DNA from: Azospirillum lipoferum 4B
GTDB lineage: Bacteria > Pseudomonadota > Alphaproteobacteria > Azospirillales > Azospirillaceae
Length of the DNA stretch: 64,000 nucleotides
Assembly: GCF_000283655.1 (NCBI RefSeq)
Contig: NC_016623.1
Span: forward strand, 434,001-498,000
Reading direction: 5' to 3'
Below, one piece after another: positions 17,201-26,408 of this stretch; within the stretch, counting starts at the first letter, position 1; each line of letters begins with the position of its first letter. The translations under genes were made by a program, and so were the position numbers. The notes beneath the pieces are model-generated. The model ran no database searches. It was not told where the DNA came from and saw nothing but the letters and a program-made list of their open reading frames with translations.

Positions 17201-18979
17201 TTACCAGCCATGATAGATCGTCTTCCCGGTGATGGTGACGCCTTCGCGCGATTCCTCGGTGCTCAGCCGGTCGTCGATGGCCTTGAACTGGGCATAGGCC
17301 TCGTCCATGCGCAACAGATTGTAGAGCGCCCAGCCGCGCAGGATGCCGAGATTGCGCGGTTCCGGCTCCAGTTCCCTGCGGGCGTCGAGCAGGCGCAGCA
17401 CGTCGTTGTAGCGCTTGTCCTCCAGCGCCCGGTTGGCCTCCGCCGCCAGCAGCGAGGCGCGGATTTCCGCCTTCTGCGCCGCCGTCATGTTGGCGCGCGG
17501 CAGGTCGCGGGTCAGGCCGGCCACGTCGCCGGTCGCCAGACGGGCGATGGCCTGCCCATAGGCGTTCTCCTGCGCCGGGGTCGCCTTCTGCGGCAGGCTG
17601 CCGGCCGATGCGCCGTCCTTGGCCGGTTCGCGCGCGGCCAGAGCCTTCGCCTCGGCGAAGGAGGCCTCGGCCTCCGACGGGCGCTTCATCTCCAGCAGGC
17701 ACCAGCCGCGCTGCTGCAGCAGGGCGGCGGTCGGGCCGCTTTTGACGATCGAGGCGCGGATGATGGTAAGGCAGGCGGCATAATCCTGGCGGGCCAGCGC
17801 CCGGTCGAGCTCGCTCGGCCCCTGCGGAGCGCTGCGCCCGCCGCCGGAGGGCCCGCGCGGCGGATCCACCGCCTTGAGGGCTTGGTCGACGCGGTTCGAC
17901 TTGCCCTTCCACGGCGCGGCGGCGGCGCGGGCCTGCGCCTTTTCGCCCAAACCGTTGTAGGCCAGCACCAGACCTTCCGCCGCCCGGTCGGACGGCGCCC
18001 AGCCATTGGCCTGGGAGAACCAGCTCTGCGCCTCCGCGAAGTTCTTCTGCTTCTGGAAGTACCAGCCGAGCGCGATGGCGGCGTCGGCGTCCTGCTTGTC
18101 GCGGACGATGCCCTGGACGCGCGACAGGTCGGCGTCGGACAGGGCCCCGGCCTTGGAATTGCCCAGGCGCTCCAGCAGACGGCCGGTTTCGAGTTCGGCC
18201 TCGGCGGTGCGGACGGTGGAGTAGTCCTCCCCCGTCGCCGGGTTGGCGGTGGCGCCGAGCGCCGCCAGCTCGCGCAGCCGGTCGGGGCCGAGATAGCGCG
18301 ATGCCTTGAAGATTGTATCGCGCCGCTCCTTGGCCTTGGGGCAGCTGGTGACAATGGTCTTGTAGGTGTCGAAGGCGCGGTCGGTCTGTTTCAGCTCGGC
18401 ATAGGCCTCGGCGAGGCGCCACGCATTGTCCAGCCGGTTGCAGGCCACCGCCTCCGGATTGGCGGCGGCGGCGTCCACCACATCCTGCCAGCGCTTGGTG
18501 TCGCTGGCCGAACGGATGCGGCCGGCGCTCTCGGCGAGGTCGAGCTCCTGCAGCAGCTTGTCCGACGGCTGCCAGGAGGGCGACTTGCGCCGCTGTTCGG
18601 CGATGGCGGCGCGCGCCTCCGCCACCTTGCCGGCGGACAGCAGGCTCCAGAAGGGGCTTTCGTCGACGCTCGCGGCGGCCGGCTGCGGCGCGAACAGGTC
18701 CTTGGGCGGCTCCCAGGTCGGATCGAGGGCGCGCAGGCGGGCGATCTCCGCCTCCAGCCGTTCGCCGTCGCCGATGCGGGCGTAATAGCGCAGAGCCGTC
18801 TCGTCCACCTTGCCGGCGGCGGGGCCGGAGCCGCTGCCGGGGGCCGGCGCCACCTCCACCTTCACGCCGGGGGCAAGCGCGCGGCCGCCGCCGTTCGACT
18901 GCGCCCAGCCATCGCTCCCGCCGCCGAGCGCGGCGATGCCGGCAAGAAGAAGGGTCGGAAGAAGGACGGGACGGGTCAC
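17201..18979 (-). CDS. periplasmic TPR protein of the cellulose operon (BcsC-like repeats, no barrel)
   Basis: 592 residues beginning with GTG at 18979, which overlaps the bcsZ stop (GTGA). A Sec-type signal peptide (TRPVLLPTLLLAGIAALGGG, cleavage near GWAQ) is followed by TPR units such as RLAEAYAELKQTDRAFDTYK, DADAAIALGWYFQKQKNFAE and ALEDKRYNDVLRLLDARREL. Canonical BcsC exporters have over 1000 residues with a C-terminal outer-membrane barrel. This protein is about half that length and ends in TIYHGW without barrel strands. It probably forms the periplasmic scaffold of the cellulose machinery, with another protein supplying the pore. Confidence 0.72.
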   Translation of the reverse strand: MTRPVLLPTLLLAGIAALGGGSDGWAQSNGGGRALAPGVKVEVAPAPGSGSGPAAGKVDETALRYYARIGDGERLEAEIARLRALDPTWEPPKDLFAPQPAAASVDESPFWSLLSAGKVAEARAAIAEQRRKSPSWQPSDKLLQELDLAESAGRIRSASDTKRWQDVVDAAAANPEAVACNRLDNAWRLAEAYAELKQTDRAFDTYKTIVTSCPKAKERRDTIFKASRYLGPDRLRELAALGATANPATGEDYSTVRTAEAELETGRLLERLGNSKAGALSDADLSRVQGIVRDKQDADAAIALGWYFQKQKNFAEAQSWFSQANGWAPSDRAAEGLVLAYNGLGEKAQARAAAAPWKGKSNRVDQALKAVDPPRGPSGGGRSAPQGPSELDRALARQDYAACLTIIRASIVKSGPTAALLQQRGWCLLEMKRPSEAEASFAEAKALAAREPAKDGASAGSLPQKATPAQENAYGQAIARLATGDVAGLTRDLPRANMTAAQKAEIRASLLAAEANRALEDKRYNDVLRLLDARRELEPEPRNLGILRGWALYNLLRMDEAYAQFKAIDDRLSTEESREGVTITGKTIYHGW

Positions 18980-20070
18980 GGGTCGATCCCCAGGCTTTGG
19001 GCCGCCAGCGCGGAGAGGTGGAACAGGGTGGTGGAGTAGTAATCCTCGTCCGGCGCCAGCGGCGGCACGGTCACCATGTCGCCGCCCCCCGCCCCGGCTC
19101 CGGCGCCGGCAAGGCGGCAGGCCAGCCGGTAGACCGCCAGCATGCCGACGGAGGCCGCCACCTGCGTGGTGGTGCCGCCCGGCAGCGAGACGGTGGCGGG
19201 GACCGTCGATCCGCCGAATTTCGCCACCAGATCGGCATAGGGCCGGAAATAATAGGGATCGCGGTAGCCGTCCCAGGCCAGATAGAGCGGGACGCGCACG
19301 GCATCGTAGCCATATTGCTTCCTGAAGCCTTCGGCGACGGTGACGGTGCCGGCGGCGTCCAGCGCCATCCAGTCCGGCGGCAGCTGGAACCCGCCGAAGC
19401 GCGCCTTCGACAGCAGGACCAGACCGGAATCGGTCACCTTGTTCCAGCGCTGTCCGCCGGGCAAGGCGGCGAAGGCGCGGATGGCCGGGAAGATCCAATA
19501 GCTGGGGTTGAGGACCAGCGTGTCGCCCTTGCGGAAGCCGTCACGCCCCGGCAGCAGGACGGTCAGCCCGGCATGCTCCACCAGAAGCCCGGACTCCAGC
19601 GCCTTGACGATGGCGGCGGCGGCGGTGCGGTAGGCCTCCGTCTTCCATAGCTCGGCGGCGCGCAGCAGCGCCCAGGCGATCAGCATGTCGCCGTCGGATG
19701 CGTTGTTGCGGTCGGTGACGCCGCCGCCGGGGGTCCAGCGCCACGCCACCAGCCCGTCGCCGCGCACCATCAGCGTGCGCTGGGTCCAGCCCCACATCCG
19801 GTCGAAGGCGGCGCGGTCGCCGGCCGCCGCGGCCAGCAGCATGCCGTAGCCCTGCCCTTCGGAATGGCTGACGCCCTTGTTGCCGGTGTCGACGATCCGC
19901 CCGTCCGGCTGCAGGAAGCGTTCGGCATAGCGCCGCCACGCCGCCGCATCGAAGGGCGCGGCTAAGGCGGCGGCCGGGAAGGCCGTCGACAGGCCGGCCG
20001 CCAGACCCGCCGTCAGGCCCAGGGTTGCCGCTCCGAACAGCACGTCACGCCGCGATGCCACAGGGTGCAC
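18976..20070 (-). CDS. bcsZ: cellulose-operon endoglucanase BcsZ (GH8)
   Basis: 364 residues from GTG at 20070; a second GTG at 20061 is possible, and the frame further upstream is non-coding repeat. N-terminal SRRDVLFGAATLGLTAGLAA looks like a twin-arginine-type signal, with processing near ALAAPF. GH8 landmarks are SHSEGQGYGMLLAAAAGDR with the catalytic-acid Glu, RTLMVRGDGLVAWRW, NNASDGDMLIAWALLRAA with the Asp region, and NPSYWIFPAIRAFA. BcsZ trims nascent cellulose in the periplasm. Its stop overlaps the next gene's GTG. A 233-bp gap with a large palindrome separates it from bcsB. Confidence 0.9.
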   Translation of the reverse strand: MHPVASRRDVLFGAATLGLTAGLAAGLSTAFPAAALAAPFDAAAWRRYAERFLQPDGRIVDTGNKGVSHSEGQGYGMLLAAAAGDRAAFDRMWGWTQRTLMVRGDGLVAWRWTPGGGVTDRNNASDGDMLIAWALLRAAELWKTEAYRTAAAAIVKALESGLLVEHAGLTVLLPGRDGFRKGDTLVLNPSYWIFPAIRAFAALPGGQRWNKVTDSGLVLLSKARFGGFQLPPDWMALDAAGTVTVAEGFRKQYGYDAVRVPLYLAWDGYRDPYYFRPYADLVAKFGGSTVPATVSLPGGTTTQVAASVGMLAVYRLACRLAGAGAGAGGGDMVTVPPLAPDEDYYSTTLFHLSALAAQSLGIDP

Positions 20071-20110
20071 AGATCTCTCGCTTGCAACAGAGCATGCTGT
20101 CTGGCGCTGA

Positions 20111-20230
20111 ACAAAGCCCCTCTCCCCTCGCGGGAGAGGGGTTGGGGTGAGGGGGGCAAACCGAATCTTCCCGGCCTTTGGCCGGCCGCACCCCTCATCC
20201 CAACCCTTCTCCCACAAGGGGAGAAGGGCC
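20111..20230. repeat. 120-bp intergenic palindrome, long form (copy 1), between bcsB and bcsZ
   Basis: GCGGGAGAGGGGTTGGGG on the left pairs with CCCAACCCTTCTCCC on the right around a centre rich in GGCC. The same layout recurs at 44926-45045. Just outside, CGAGAGATCTGTGCACCC (reverse strand, ~20070-20087) and CGAGATCTGTGCATCCC (plus strand, ~20265-20282) extend the inverted arrangement. The structure could attenuate or stabilise the bcs transcript. Confidence 0.65.
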
Positions 20231-20303
20231 ACTCGCCCCCGGAGATTGTATTTTCTTCGCGGATGCGAGATCTGTGCATCCCGTAGGTCACGCCGCGATG
20301 GGG

Positions 20304-22883
20304 TCATGGTCCGCTCCGTTCCCGATGTCCATGCTTCAGCAGAAGACGCATGCTGACCGTCAGCACCACCGCCGTCCCCAGCAGCATGGCGAACAGAAGC
20401 TCGATCCGCTGCGACAGGTTGCGGGCCAGGATCAGGATCAGGTTGCCGATGTCAAAGGGATTGAGAATGATCTGGTAGCGGTTCGACGCCTCCAGCGTGG
20501 TGACGGCCGGCGCCGCACTGCTCCACAGCGCCCCGCCGCCGCGCAGCTTGTCCCACAGGCCGGCTTCCCCCAGGCTGCGCATGGCGCGGTCGATGGAGCG
20601 GGGATCCGACGCGGTCAGCAGGGTCCAGGTCAGCGGATCGGCGCCGGGCGCCCGGTATTGCAGAAGCGCCGCCTCCGGCAGCTGGTCGGCATTCTCGGTC
20701 AGGGCGACGACGTCGACCGGCGCATTCTCCACCGTCCAATGGTTGACGTAGCGGGCCGCCGCGGCCATCACGCGCCGCGCCCAGTCGGGAACCCAGCCGC
20801 CGGCGGCGGCGGAGGCGTCCTTGGCCTCGCCGGCCATCCGCTGCCAGCGGTTCTGGGCGCCGCCATCGGCCGCCTGTGCCGTCCCGGCGATGCCGAAGGA
20901 CGAAGACGGCAAGCCAGCGGACCGGGTAACGCCCGGACGGACGGTGCTGCCGGACCAGCCCAGCCGCAGCCGCTCTGCCAGGGCGCGGCGGTCTGCCGCC
21001 GGCATCGGCTCGCCCCGCGCACTGGCCTGGGCGATCAGGGTTCCGGCCTCCAGCAGGCCGGCGAGACGGTCGGCAGGAAGGGGGGCCGAGGCGAAGACGG
21101 CCTGCGGCAGCGCCGCGACCGGGCCGACGATCAGCGCGTTGTCGTCCGGCGCACCGTCCCAGCCGGTGTAGGGCACCACCGCCATCAGGTCGCCCGCCCG
21201 CTGCGCCAGCCGGGCGGTCAGGCTCCAGGCGGCGCCGAACCAGGCGGGCTCCCGCCCGACGACCACGAGGTCGAAGGGGGCCGCCGGCTCGCCGCCCGCG
21301 ACGCCGCCATAGGGATAGGCGGTGTTGCCGAAGCCGCCCAGGCTGGGCAGCGTGACGAGGCGGGCGAAGCCCGGAATTTCGATGCTGGAGCTGTCGAGCA
21401 GGGTGAAGGTCGGCCGCCGCACCGCGAAGACGCAGTCGGTGCCGCCGGCCGGCGGCAGTTCCGCCTCCACCTCGATCACGTTGGGGCCGGGGCGGAACAT
21501 CGCCATCGGCAGCGGCATCTCGCCATTGTCGATCACGCCGCTGGACCGCTTGTCGATCTCGATGGCGCCCGCCGACTTGCCGTTCACCCGGACGTTCAGC
21601 ACGGCGCCCGAACCGAGACTGCCCTCGAACGCGCCGTTGACGTGGAACAGGATGGAGCGGTCGCTGACCGGGGCGAAGCCGGTGGGCAGGGTCAGGGTGA
21701 AGTGCCCGGCATAGCGGTAGCCGCTGTGCTGGACGGTCTGGAAGCCCAGCTCCGACAGGCGGTAGCGCCCCTCCGCCTGCACTGCCGGCTGCGGCAGCGG
21801 CGCCGGCGGGGCCGCGTCGGTGACGATCATGGCGGTCTGGGTCGGCAGCGGCCGGGAAAGGTCGGCCAGCCGCATCACCGCCTGATCCACTTCCTGCGGC
21901 GTGCGGCCGGAGGCGACGGCGACGAAGGCCCCGCCGCCGGGGCCGGGAAGCGGATAGACGGCAAGGAAGGGACCGGCGATGGCGGCGGCCCGCGCCTCGC
22001 CCAGCAGCGGGGCGATGCGGTCGCGGGTGCCGATCAGCACGTTCTTGCCGCCCGGCAGGGGAAGAGTTTCCAGCGACGGCGAACCGGAGGCTCCGGGTTT
22101 GGCGGCGGGCGGTTGGGCGGACGGTTGGGCGGGCGGTTGGGCCGGCACCGCCGTCATCCGCGGGGTCTGGTCGCCCAGCAGCAGGCCGTAGGACTGCGCC
22201 ACCATGGCGCCCCAGCCGAGATGGTCGGCGTCGATCTCGCTGCCGGGATGGAGGATGGCCAGCGGTTCGCGCGCCCGGTCGGCGGCGACCAGCAGCTGCC
22301 TGACCATGGCGAGATCGGGTTCGGGAACGCCGCGGTCCGACACCAGCGTCAGCGACGAGGCGGCGAGGTTCACCCGCGCCCACAAATCGTAGGTGCCGCG
22401 CACCGAGCAGATGGCGCGGTGCTGCGCGTTGGTCTGGAAGACGATCTGGTTCTCGCCCGGCCGCATCAGGCTGGCCGGCAGGGTGATCGAGGCGTTGACC
22501 GGCCCGCGGAAGGCGGACAGCGGCAGGTCGGCCACCGGGGAGCCGTTGATGAAGACCGACATCGCCCCCTTTTCGGGCAGGATGTCGATGCCGTTCTCGT
22601 AGGTCAGCGCCAGCACGACGGAGGTCAGGCCGACCACCGGCGGCAGGACGGCGCGCAGGGCCACCGTCTCCGTCTCGCCATGCAGGATGACCTCCGGCTG
22701 GCCGTCGCGCAGGTTCGACAGCGGGATCACCCGCCGGTCCTCGGCACGGGCCGGCGCCGTCCAGCCGGTCCAGAGGGCGAGGCAGAGGCACAGCAGGGCC
22801 AACAGGCCGCGGATGGTCCGGGCGTCGACGGTCAGGTTGCAGGCAGCCCTTGGGCCGCAGATATGGGTGCGAGCCTGCGCCAT
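20304..22883 (-). CDS. bcsB: cellulose synthase periplasmic/membrane-anchored subunit BcsB
   Basis: 859 residues from MAQARTHICGPRAAC, 5 bp after the bcsA stop. A signal segment (LLALLCLCLALWTGWTAPARA) precedes two repeated carbohydrate-binding/flavodoxin-like modules. Markers include NGIDILPEKGAMSVFINGSP, RPGENQIVFQTNAQHRAIC and the second-copy RPGPNVIEVEAELPPAGGTD. The C-terminus ends in one membrane helix (IELLFAMLLGTAVVLTVSM). BcsB clamps onto BcsA and guides the glucan through the periplasm. Length and domain order are normal for the family. Confidence 0.93.
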   Translation of the reverse strand: MAQARTHICGPRAACNLTVDARTIRGLLALLCLCLALWTGWTAPARAEDRRVIPLSNLRDGQPEVILHGETETVALRAVLPPVVGLTSVVLALTYENGIDILPEKGAMSVFINGSPVADLPLSAFRGPVNASITLPASLMRPGENQIVFQTNAQHRAICSVRGTYDLWARVNLAASSLTLVSDRGVPEPDLAMVRQLLVAADRAREPLAILHPGSEIDADHLGWGAMVAQSYGLLLGDQTPRMTAVPAQPPAQPSAQPPAAKPGASGSPSLETLPLPGGKNVLIGTRDRIAPLLGEARAAAIAGPFLAVYPLPGPGGGAFVAVASGRTPQEVDQAVMRLADLSRPLPTQTAMIVTDAAPPAPLPQPAVQAEGRYRLSELGFQTVQHSGYRYAGHFTLTLPTGFAPVSDRSILFHVNGAFEGSLGSGAVLNVRVNGKSAGAIEIDKRSSGVIDNGEMPLPMAMFRPGPNVIEVEAELPPAGGTDCVFAVRRPTFTLLDSSSIEIPGFARLVTLPSLGGFGNTAYPYGGVAGGEPAAPFDLVVVGREPAWFGAAWSLTARLAQRAGDLMAVVPYTGWDGAPDDNALIVGPVAALPQAVFASAPLPADRLAGLLEAGTLIAQASARGEPMPAADRRALAERLRLGWSGSTVRPGVTRSAGLPSSSFGIAGTAQAADGGAQNRWQRMAGEAKDASAAAGGWVPDWARRVMAAAARYVNHWTVENAPVDVVALTENADQLPEAALLQYRAPGADPLTWTLLTASDPRSIDRAMRSLGEAGLWDKLRGGGALWSSAAPAVTTLEASNRYQIILNPFDIGNLILILARNLSQRIELLFAMLLGTAVVLTVSMRLLLKHGHRERSGP

Positions 22884-22888
22884 GGCCG

Positions 22889-25174
22889 TTACGGAGCCTG
22901 GAAGCTCAGGATGCGCCACAGGGCGCGCGGCAATGCCAGCAGCACATGCCCCAGCCGCGGCACCACCCGCGTGGCGAAGAACAGCAGCCCGCCGAAGAAG
23001 GTCGGGGCGGCCACCCGCTTGCGGTCGAGGAAGACGTCCCAGCCGACGCTGTTGCCGAAGACGAAACGCGCCATCTCGACGATGTCCTGGCGGTCGCGCG
23101 GGGCGAAACTGGCGCCGACCGCCAGCTCGCCGTTGCGCATCTCGATGCGGAAGATGCGCACACCGGTGGTGGTCGCCGCCTCCGTCTCCGTCGCGGTGAT
23201 GGTCAGCACCGGCGTCTGGTCCGGCCGGGAAATGGAGTCGCGCCATTTGGGATCGACCAGCAGCCCGACGCCGCCCGCCGACACGTCGGCGACGGTCAGG
23301 TCGATGGCGGTCCCGTCCGCGAGCTTCAGCACGGCGGGACGGTCGACGGTGAAGCGCTCCTGCCGGCGGACGCGCTTGCGTTCATAGACGACCGCAAGCC
23401 CGCCCAGCGCCAGCAGCAGGCTGAGGGAACACCACACCGCCACCGGGACGATGGCGGCCCGGTGTTCCGGGAACATGGAATAGCGCCATGCGCAGGCCGC
23501 CAGCCCGGCCGCCAGCAGCAGCGTGGTGACGATGAAGGGCGTGGCGAGGGGAGAGAAGCCGTCCTCCTCCACCGACTGGCCCTTGGCGGTGACCTTGAAC
23601 ACCGGGTCGCGCGGCCGGATCATCGTCGCCAGCGCCGCGCGGGAGACGTGGAAGGACTGCAGATACTCGTAGAGTTCCGAGAACAGCGGCCAGCGCATCC
23701 GCCCGTGCAGGAACTGCGACAGGAAGGCGGCGGCGAAGACGTGCGGAATGACGAAGCAGGCGAAATCCGGCAGGTTGATGCGGTAGATCTCCAGCCCGAA
23801 CAGGGCATAGCACAGCGGCGACAACAGGAAGATCGGCCGCCAGAACCAGAAGAACCAGTACAGCATCGTGCTGGTGTAGCAGAGCCGCTGGGCGATTGTC
23901 AGGCCGCGCTTGAACAGCGGATTCTTCAGCAGGAACAGCTGGATCATGCCCTGGGTCCAGCGCGAGCGCTGGGCGATGAAGCTGTCGAAGGTCTCCGGCT
24001 GCAGCCCGGCGATCAGCGGGCGCGGCAGATAGACGCTGCGCCAGCCGCGCGAATGCAGCTCCAGCGCGGTCTCGCAATCCTCCGTCACCGTGTCGCCGCT
24101 GAAGCCGCCGACCTCCTCCAGCGCCGCGCGGCGCAGGATGGCGGCGGACCCGCAGAAGAAGGAGCCGTTCCAGCGGTCGAGCCCCGGCTGGATCGAGTAG
24201 TAGAACATCTCGTTCTCGCTCGGCATCCGTTCGAAGGTGCCGAGGTTGTATTCGACCGGGTCGGGATTGACGAAGAAATGCGGGGTCTGCACCAGGAACA
24301 GCCCGGTGTCCTGCTGGAAGAATCCCACCGTCGCCTTGAGGATGCCCACCGTCGGCACATGGTCGGCGTCCAGGATCAGCACGAGGTCGCCCGACGTCTT
24401 CTGGAAGGCGTGGTTGATGTTGCCGGCCTTCGCATGCTCGTTGCGCGGCCGGGTCATGTAGGTGACCTGCAGCCTTTCGCACAGCGCGGTCAGCGTCTCG
24501 CGCCGCTGCTTGGCCGCCGCGGCCTGCTCCGGGTTGCTGTGGGCCAGCTTCTGGTCGGTGCCGCCGTCGTCCAGCAGATAGACGCGCAGCTTGTCGCGCG
24601 GGTAGTCGATGCAGACCGCAGCGGCCAGCGTCGTCTCCAGCAGTTCCGGCTCCTCGTTGTAGGAGGGGATGTAGACGTCGACGCTGGGCCAGAAGGCGGG
24701 ATCGCCCGTCGGTTCCGACGGTTCGCGGGCGATGGGATCGATGATGACGAACAGCGAGGTCAGGAACAGCACGAAGGACAGCGCTTCGGCCGCGAAGAGG
24801 GTGACGCCGGGAATGAAGTTCACCAGATCGTCGACCGGCGGCAGCGTGCCGGTCAGCCGCCAGAAGAAATAGCGGAAGGTGACGAAGGCCAGCAGCAGCA
24901 CGGTCAGCGTGCGGGCATGCCAGAATCGCCGGGCGAAGCGCCCCAGCACGAAGGCCGCCGCCACGACGCCGACCGAAATCGCGGCGCTGGCAAATCGTCC
25001 GACGGGCAGAGCCGCGAGCGCAAGAAACAAACCGGCCGACAGCAACAAAAGAATCCAGAGCAGAACAGAACGCAGCGATAACCGGCGGCTGTTCAGGTTC
25101 GGCTGTCGTCTGGATTGCTGCGCCTTGTTGTTCAGAGGACGAACAACAGTCTTGGCGCCGGACAAATTCGTCAT
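22889..25174 (-). CDS. bcsA: cellulose synthase catalytic subunit BcsA (UDP-forming)
   Basis: 761 residues. N-terminal membrane helices are followed by a GT2 domain with YIPSYNEEPELLETTL, LDDGGTD, the DxD motif in LVLILDADHVP, the TEDCETALELHSRGW acceptor-binding region and the QRSRWTQGM signature. More membrane helices and a C-terminal PilZ domain follow, with RRQER (RxxxR) and ADVSAGG (DxSxxG), the c-di-GMP-binding residues. It polymerises glucose from UDP-glucose and translocates the chain, activated by c-di-GMP. It is the first gene of the reverse-strand bcs operon. The 278-bp upstream gap holds no recognisable gene. Confidence 0.96.
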   Translation of the reverse strand: MTNLSGAKTVVRPLNNKAQQSRRQPNLNSRRLSLRSVLLWILLLLSAGLFLALAALPVGRFASAAISVGVVAAAFVLGRFARRFWHARTLTVLLLAFVTFRYFFWRLTGTLPPVDDLVNFIPGVTLFAAEALSFVLFLTSLFVIIDPIAREPSEPTGDPAFWPSVDVYIPSYNEEPELLETTLAAAVCIDYPRDKLRVYLLDDGGTDQKLAHSNPEQAAAAKQRRETLTALCERLQVTYMTRPRNEHAKAGNINHAFQKTSGDLVLILDADHVPTVGILKATVGFFQQDTGLFLVQTPHFFVNPDPVEYNLGTFERMPSENEMFYYSIQPGLDRWNGSFFCGSAAILRRAALEEVGGFSGDTVTEDCETALELHSRGWRSVYLPRPLIAGLQPETFDSFIAQRSRWTQGMIQLFLLKNPLFKRGLTIAQRLCYTSTMLYWFFWFWRPIFLLSPLCYALFGLEIYRINLPDFACFVIPHVFAAAFLSQFLHGRMRWPLFSELYEYLQSFHVSRAALATMIRPRDPVFKVTAKGQSVEEDGFSPLATPFIVTTLLLAAGLAACAWRYSMFPEHRAAIVPVAVWCSLSLLLALGGLAVVYERKRVRRQERFTVDRPAVLKLADGTAIDLTVADVSAGGVGLLVDPKWRDSISRPDQTPVLTITATETEAATTTGVRIFRIEMRNGELAVGASFAPRDRQDIVEMARFVFGNSVGWDVFLDRKRVAAPTFFGGLLFFATRVVPRLGHVLLALPRALWRILSFQAP

Positions 25175-25452
25175 ACTGGTCCGCAGATTGAGGCCATGGC
25201 ACCATAGTGGCTGCCCCCTTCTGGCTCAAGCTTCGTTACAAATCGTTACTCGCTTTTGATAAACATTACGAAAATGCAGTCCATACGATGGCGTTGCAGT
25301 CACGCTGCAGGCGTATGGCGCCATGGACGCGCAGTGCGCCATCGAAGGCGCCTGCGAATCGGAGGGAGGCTCCGGCGATTGCCTCCGGCGCGCGGCTGGT
25401 CTGCGCCGAAGCTTGGGCTCGAACGGGCCTGGGGGGATGACGCAGGATCGGA

Positions 25453-26388
25453 ATGCCGTCATCGTGGCGGGCCGTTCACCTGCCCAGCGGTTGCATGCCC
25501 ACCCTCGCCCTTCTGTCCGATGCCTTCGCCGTGCTGGCCCCCGTCTTCGTGGTGGCGGCGCTGGGTTATGGCTGGACGCGCGCCCGGCTTCCCTACGACA
25601 GCGCCTTCATCACCGCCTTCGCGGTCAACGTATCGTCGCCCTGCCTGGTGTTCTCGGCGCTGACCCGGCTGCGGCTGTCGCCCGACGCGATGGCGGAGAT
25701 GGCGGCCGCCGCCGCCGCCTGCATGGCGCTGACCGCGCTGGCGTCGGTGCCGGTGCTGCTGGCGGCGCGGCTGCCGCTCCGGGTCTATGTGCCGGCGATG
25801 GCCTTTCCCAATGCGGGAAATCTGGGGCTGCCGCTGTGCCTCTTCGCCTTCGGCGAGGCGGGGCTCGGCCTTGCCGTGCTGTTCTATGCGGTGATGTCGG
25901 TGGGGCAGTTCACGCTGGGGCCGGCACTGGCGGCGGGGCGCTTCGACCTGGGGCAGATGGTGCGCACGCCGACGATCTATGCGGTGGCGCTCGCCGTGGC
26001 GATCCAGCTGGCGGAGCTTCCCCTGCCCGCCTGGATCGGCAACACCACCACGCTGCTGGGCAATTGCGCGGTGCCGCTGATGCTGTTCTCGCTGGGGGTG
26101 GCGCTGTCGAAGCTGCAGCTGTCGGGGGCGGTGCGGGCGCTGTCGATGTCGGCCTTCCGGCTGTCCGCCGGCTTCGCCATGGGGCTGCTGGTGGCCTGGG
26201 CGATGGGGCTGACCGGGGCGACGCGCGGCGTGGTTCTGGTGCAGAGTTCGATGCCGGTGGCGGTCTTTAACTACCTGTGGGCTCTGCGCTACGACAATTC
26301 GCCGGAGGATGTGGCGGGCATGGTGCTGGGCTCCACCGCCATGGCCTTCGTGGCGCTGCCGGCGCTTCTGATGATGGTGATGCAATAG
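25453..26388 (+). CDS. AEC (auxin efflux carrier) family transporter
   Basis: 311 residues with about ten hydrophobic segments. YVPAMAFPNAGNLGLPLCLF in the first half and SSMPVAVFNYLWALRY in the second are typical AEC landmarks. The start at 25453 has AGGA at good spacing; MPTLALLSDAF at 25495 is an alternative that begins directly at the first membrane helix. Bacterial AEC proteins export or take up organic acids such as malate; the substrate is unknown here. The OsmC gene follows after 20 bp, so they may share a transcript. Confidence 0.85.
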   Translation: MPSSWRAVHLPSGCMPTLALLSDAFAVLAPVFVVAALGYGWTRARLPYDSAFITAFAVNVSSPCLVFSALTRLRLSPDAMAEMAAAAAACMALTALASVPVLLAARLPLRVYVPAMAFPNAGNLGLPLCLFAFGEAGLGLAVLFYAVMSVGQFTLGPALAAGRFDLGQMVRTPTIYAVALAVAIQLAELPLPAWIGNTTTLLGNCAVPLMLFSLGVALSKLQLSGAVRALSMSAFRLSAGFAMGLLVAWAMGLTGATRGVVLVQSSMPVAVFNYLWALRYDNSPEDVAGMVLGSTAMAFVALPALLMMVMQ

Positions 26389-26408
26389 ACGGCGAAGGAG
26401 AGGGAAGG

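Noticed and set aside
20178-23387. 1069-codon forward open frame across bcsB
   Set aside because: It is a shadow of bcsB and bcsA with Gly/Arg/Gln-rich low-complexity translation.
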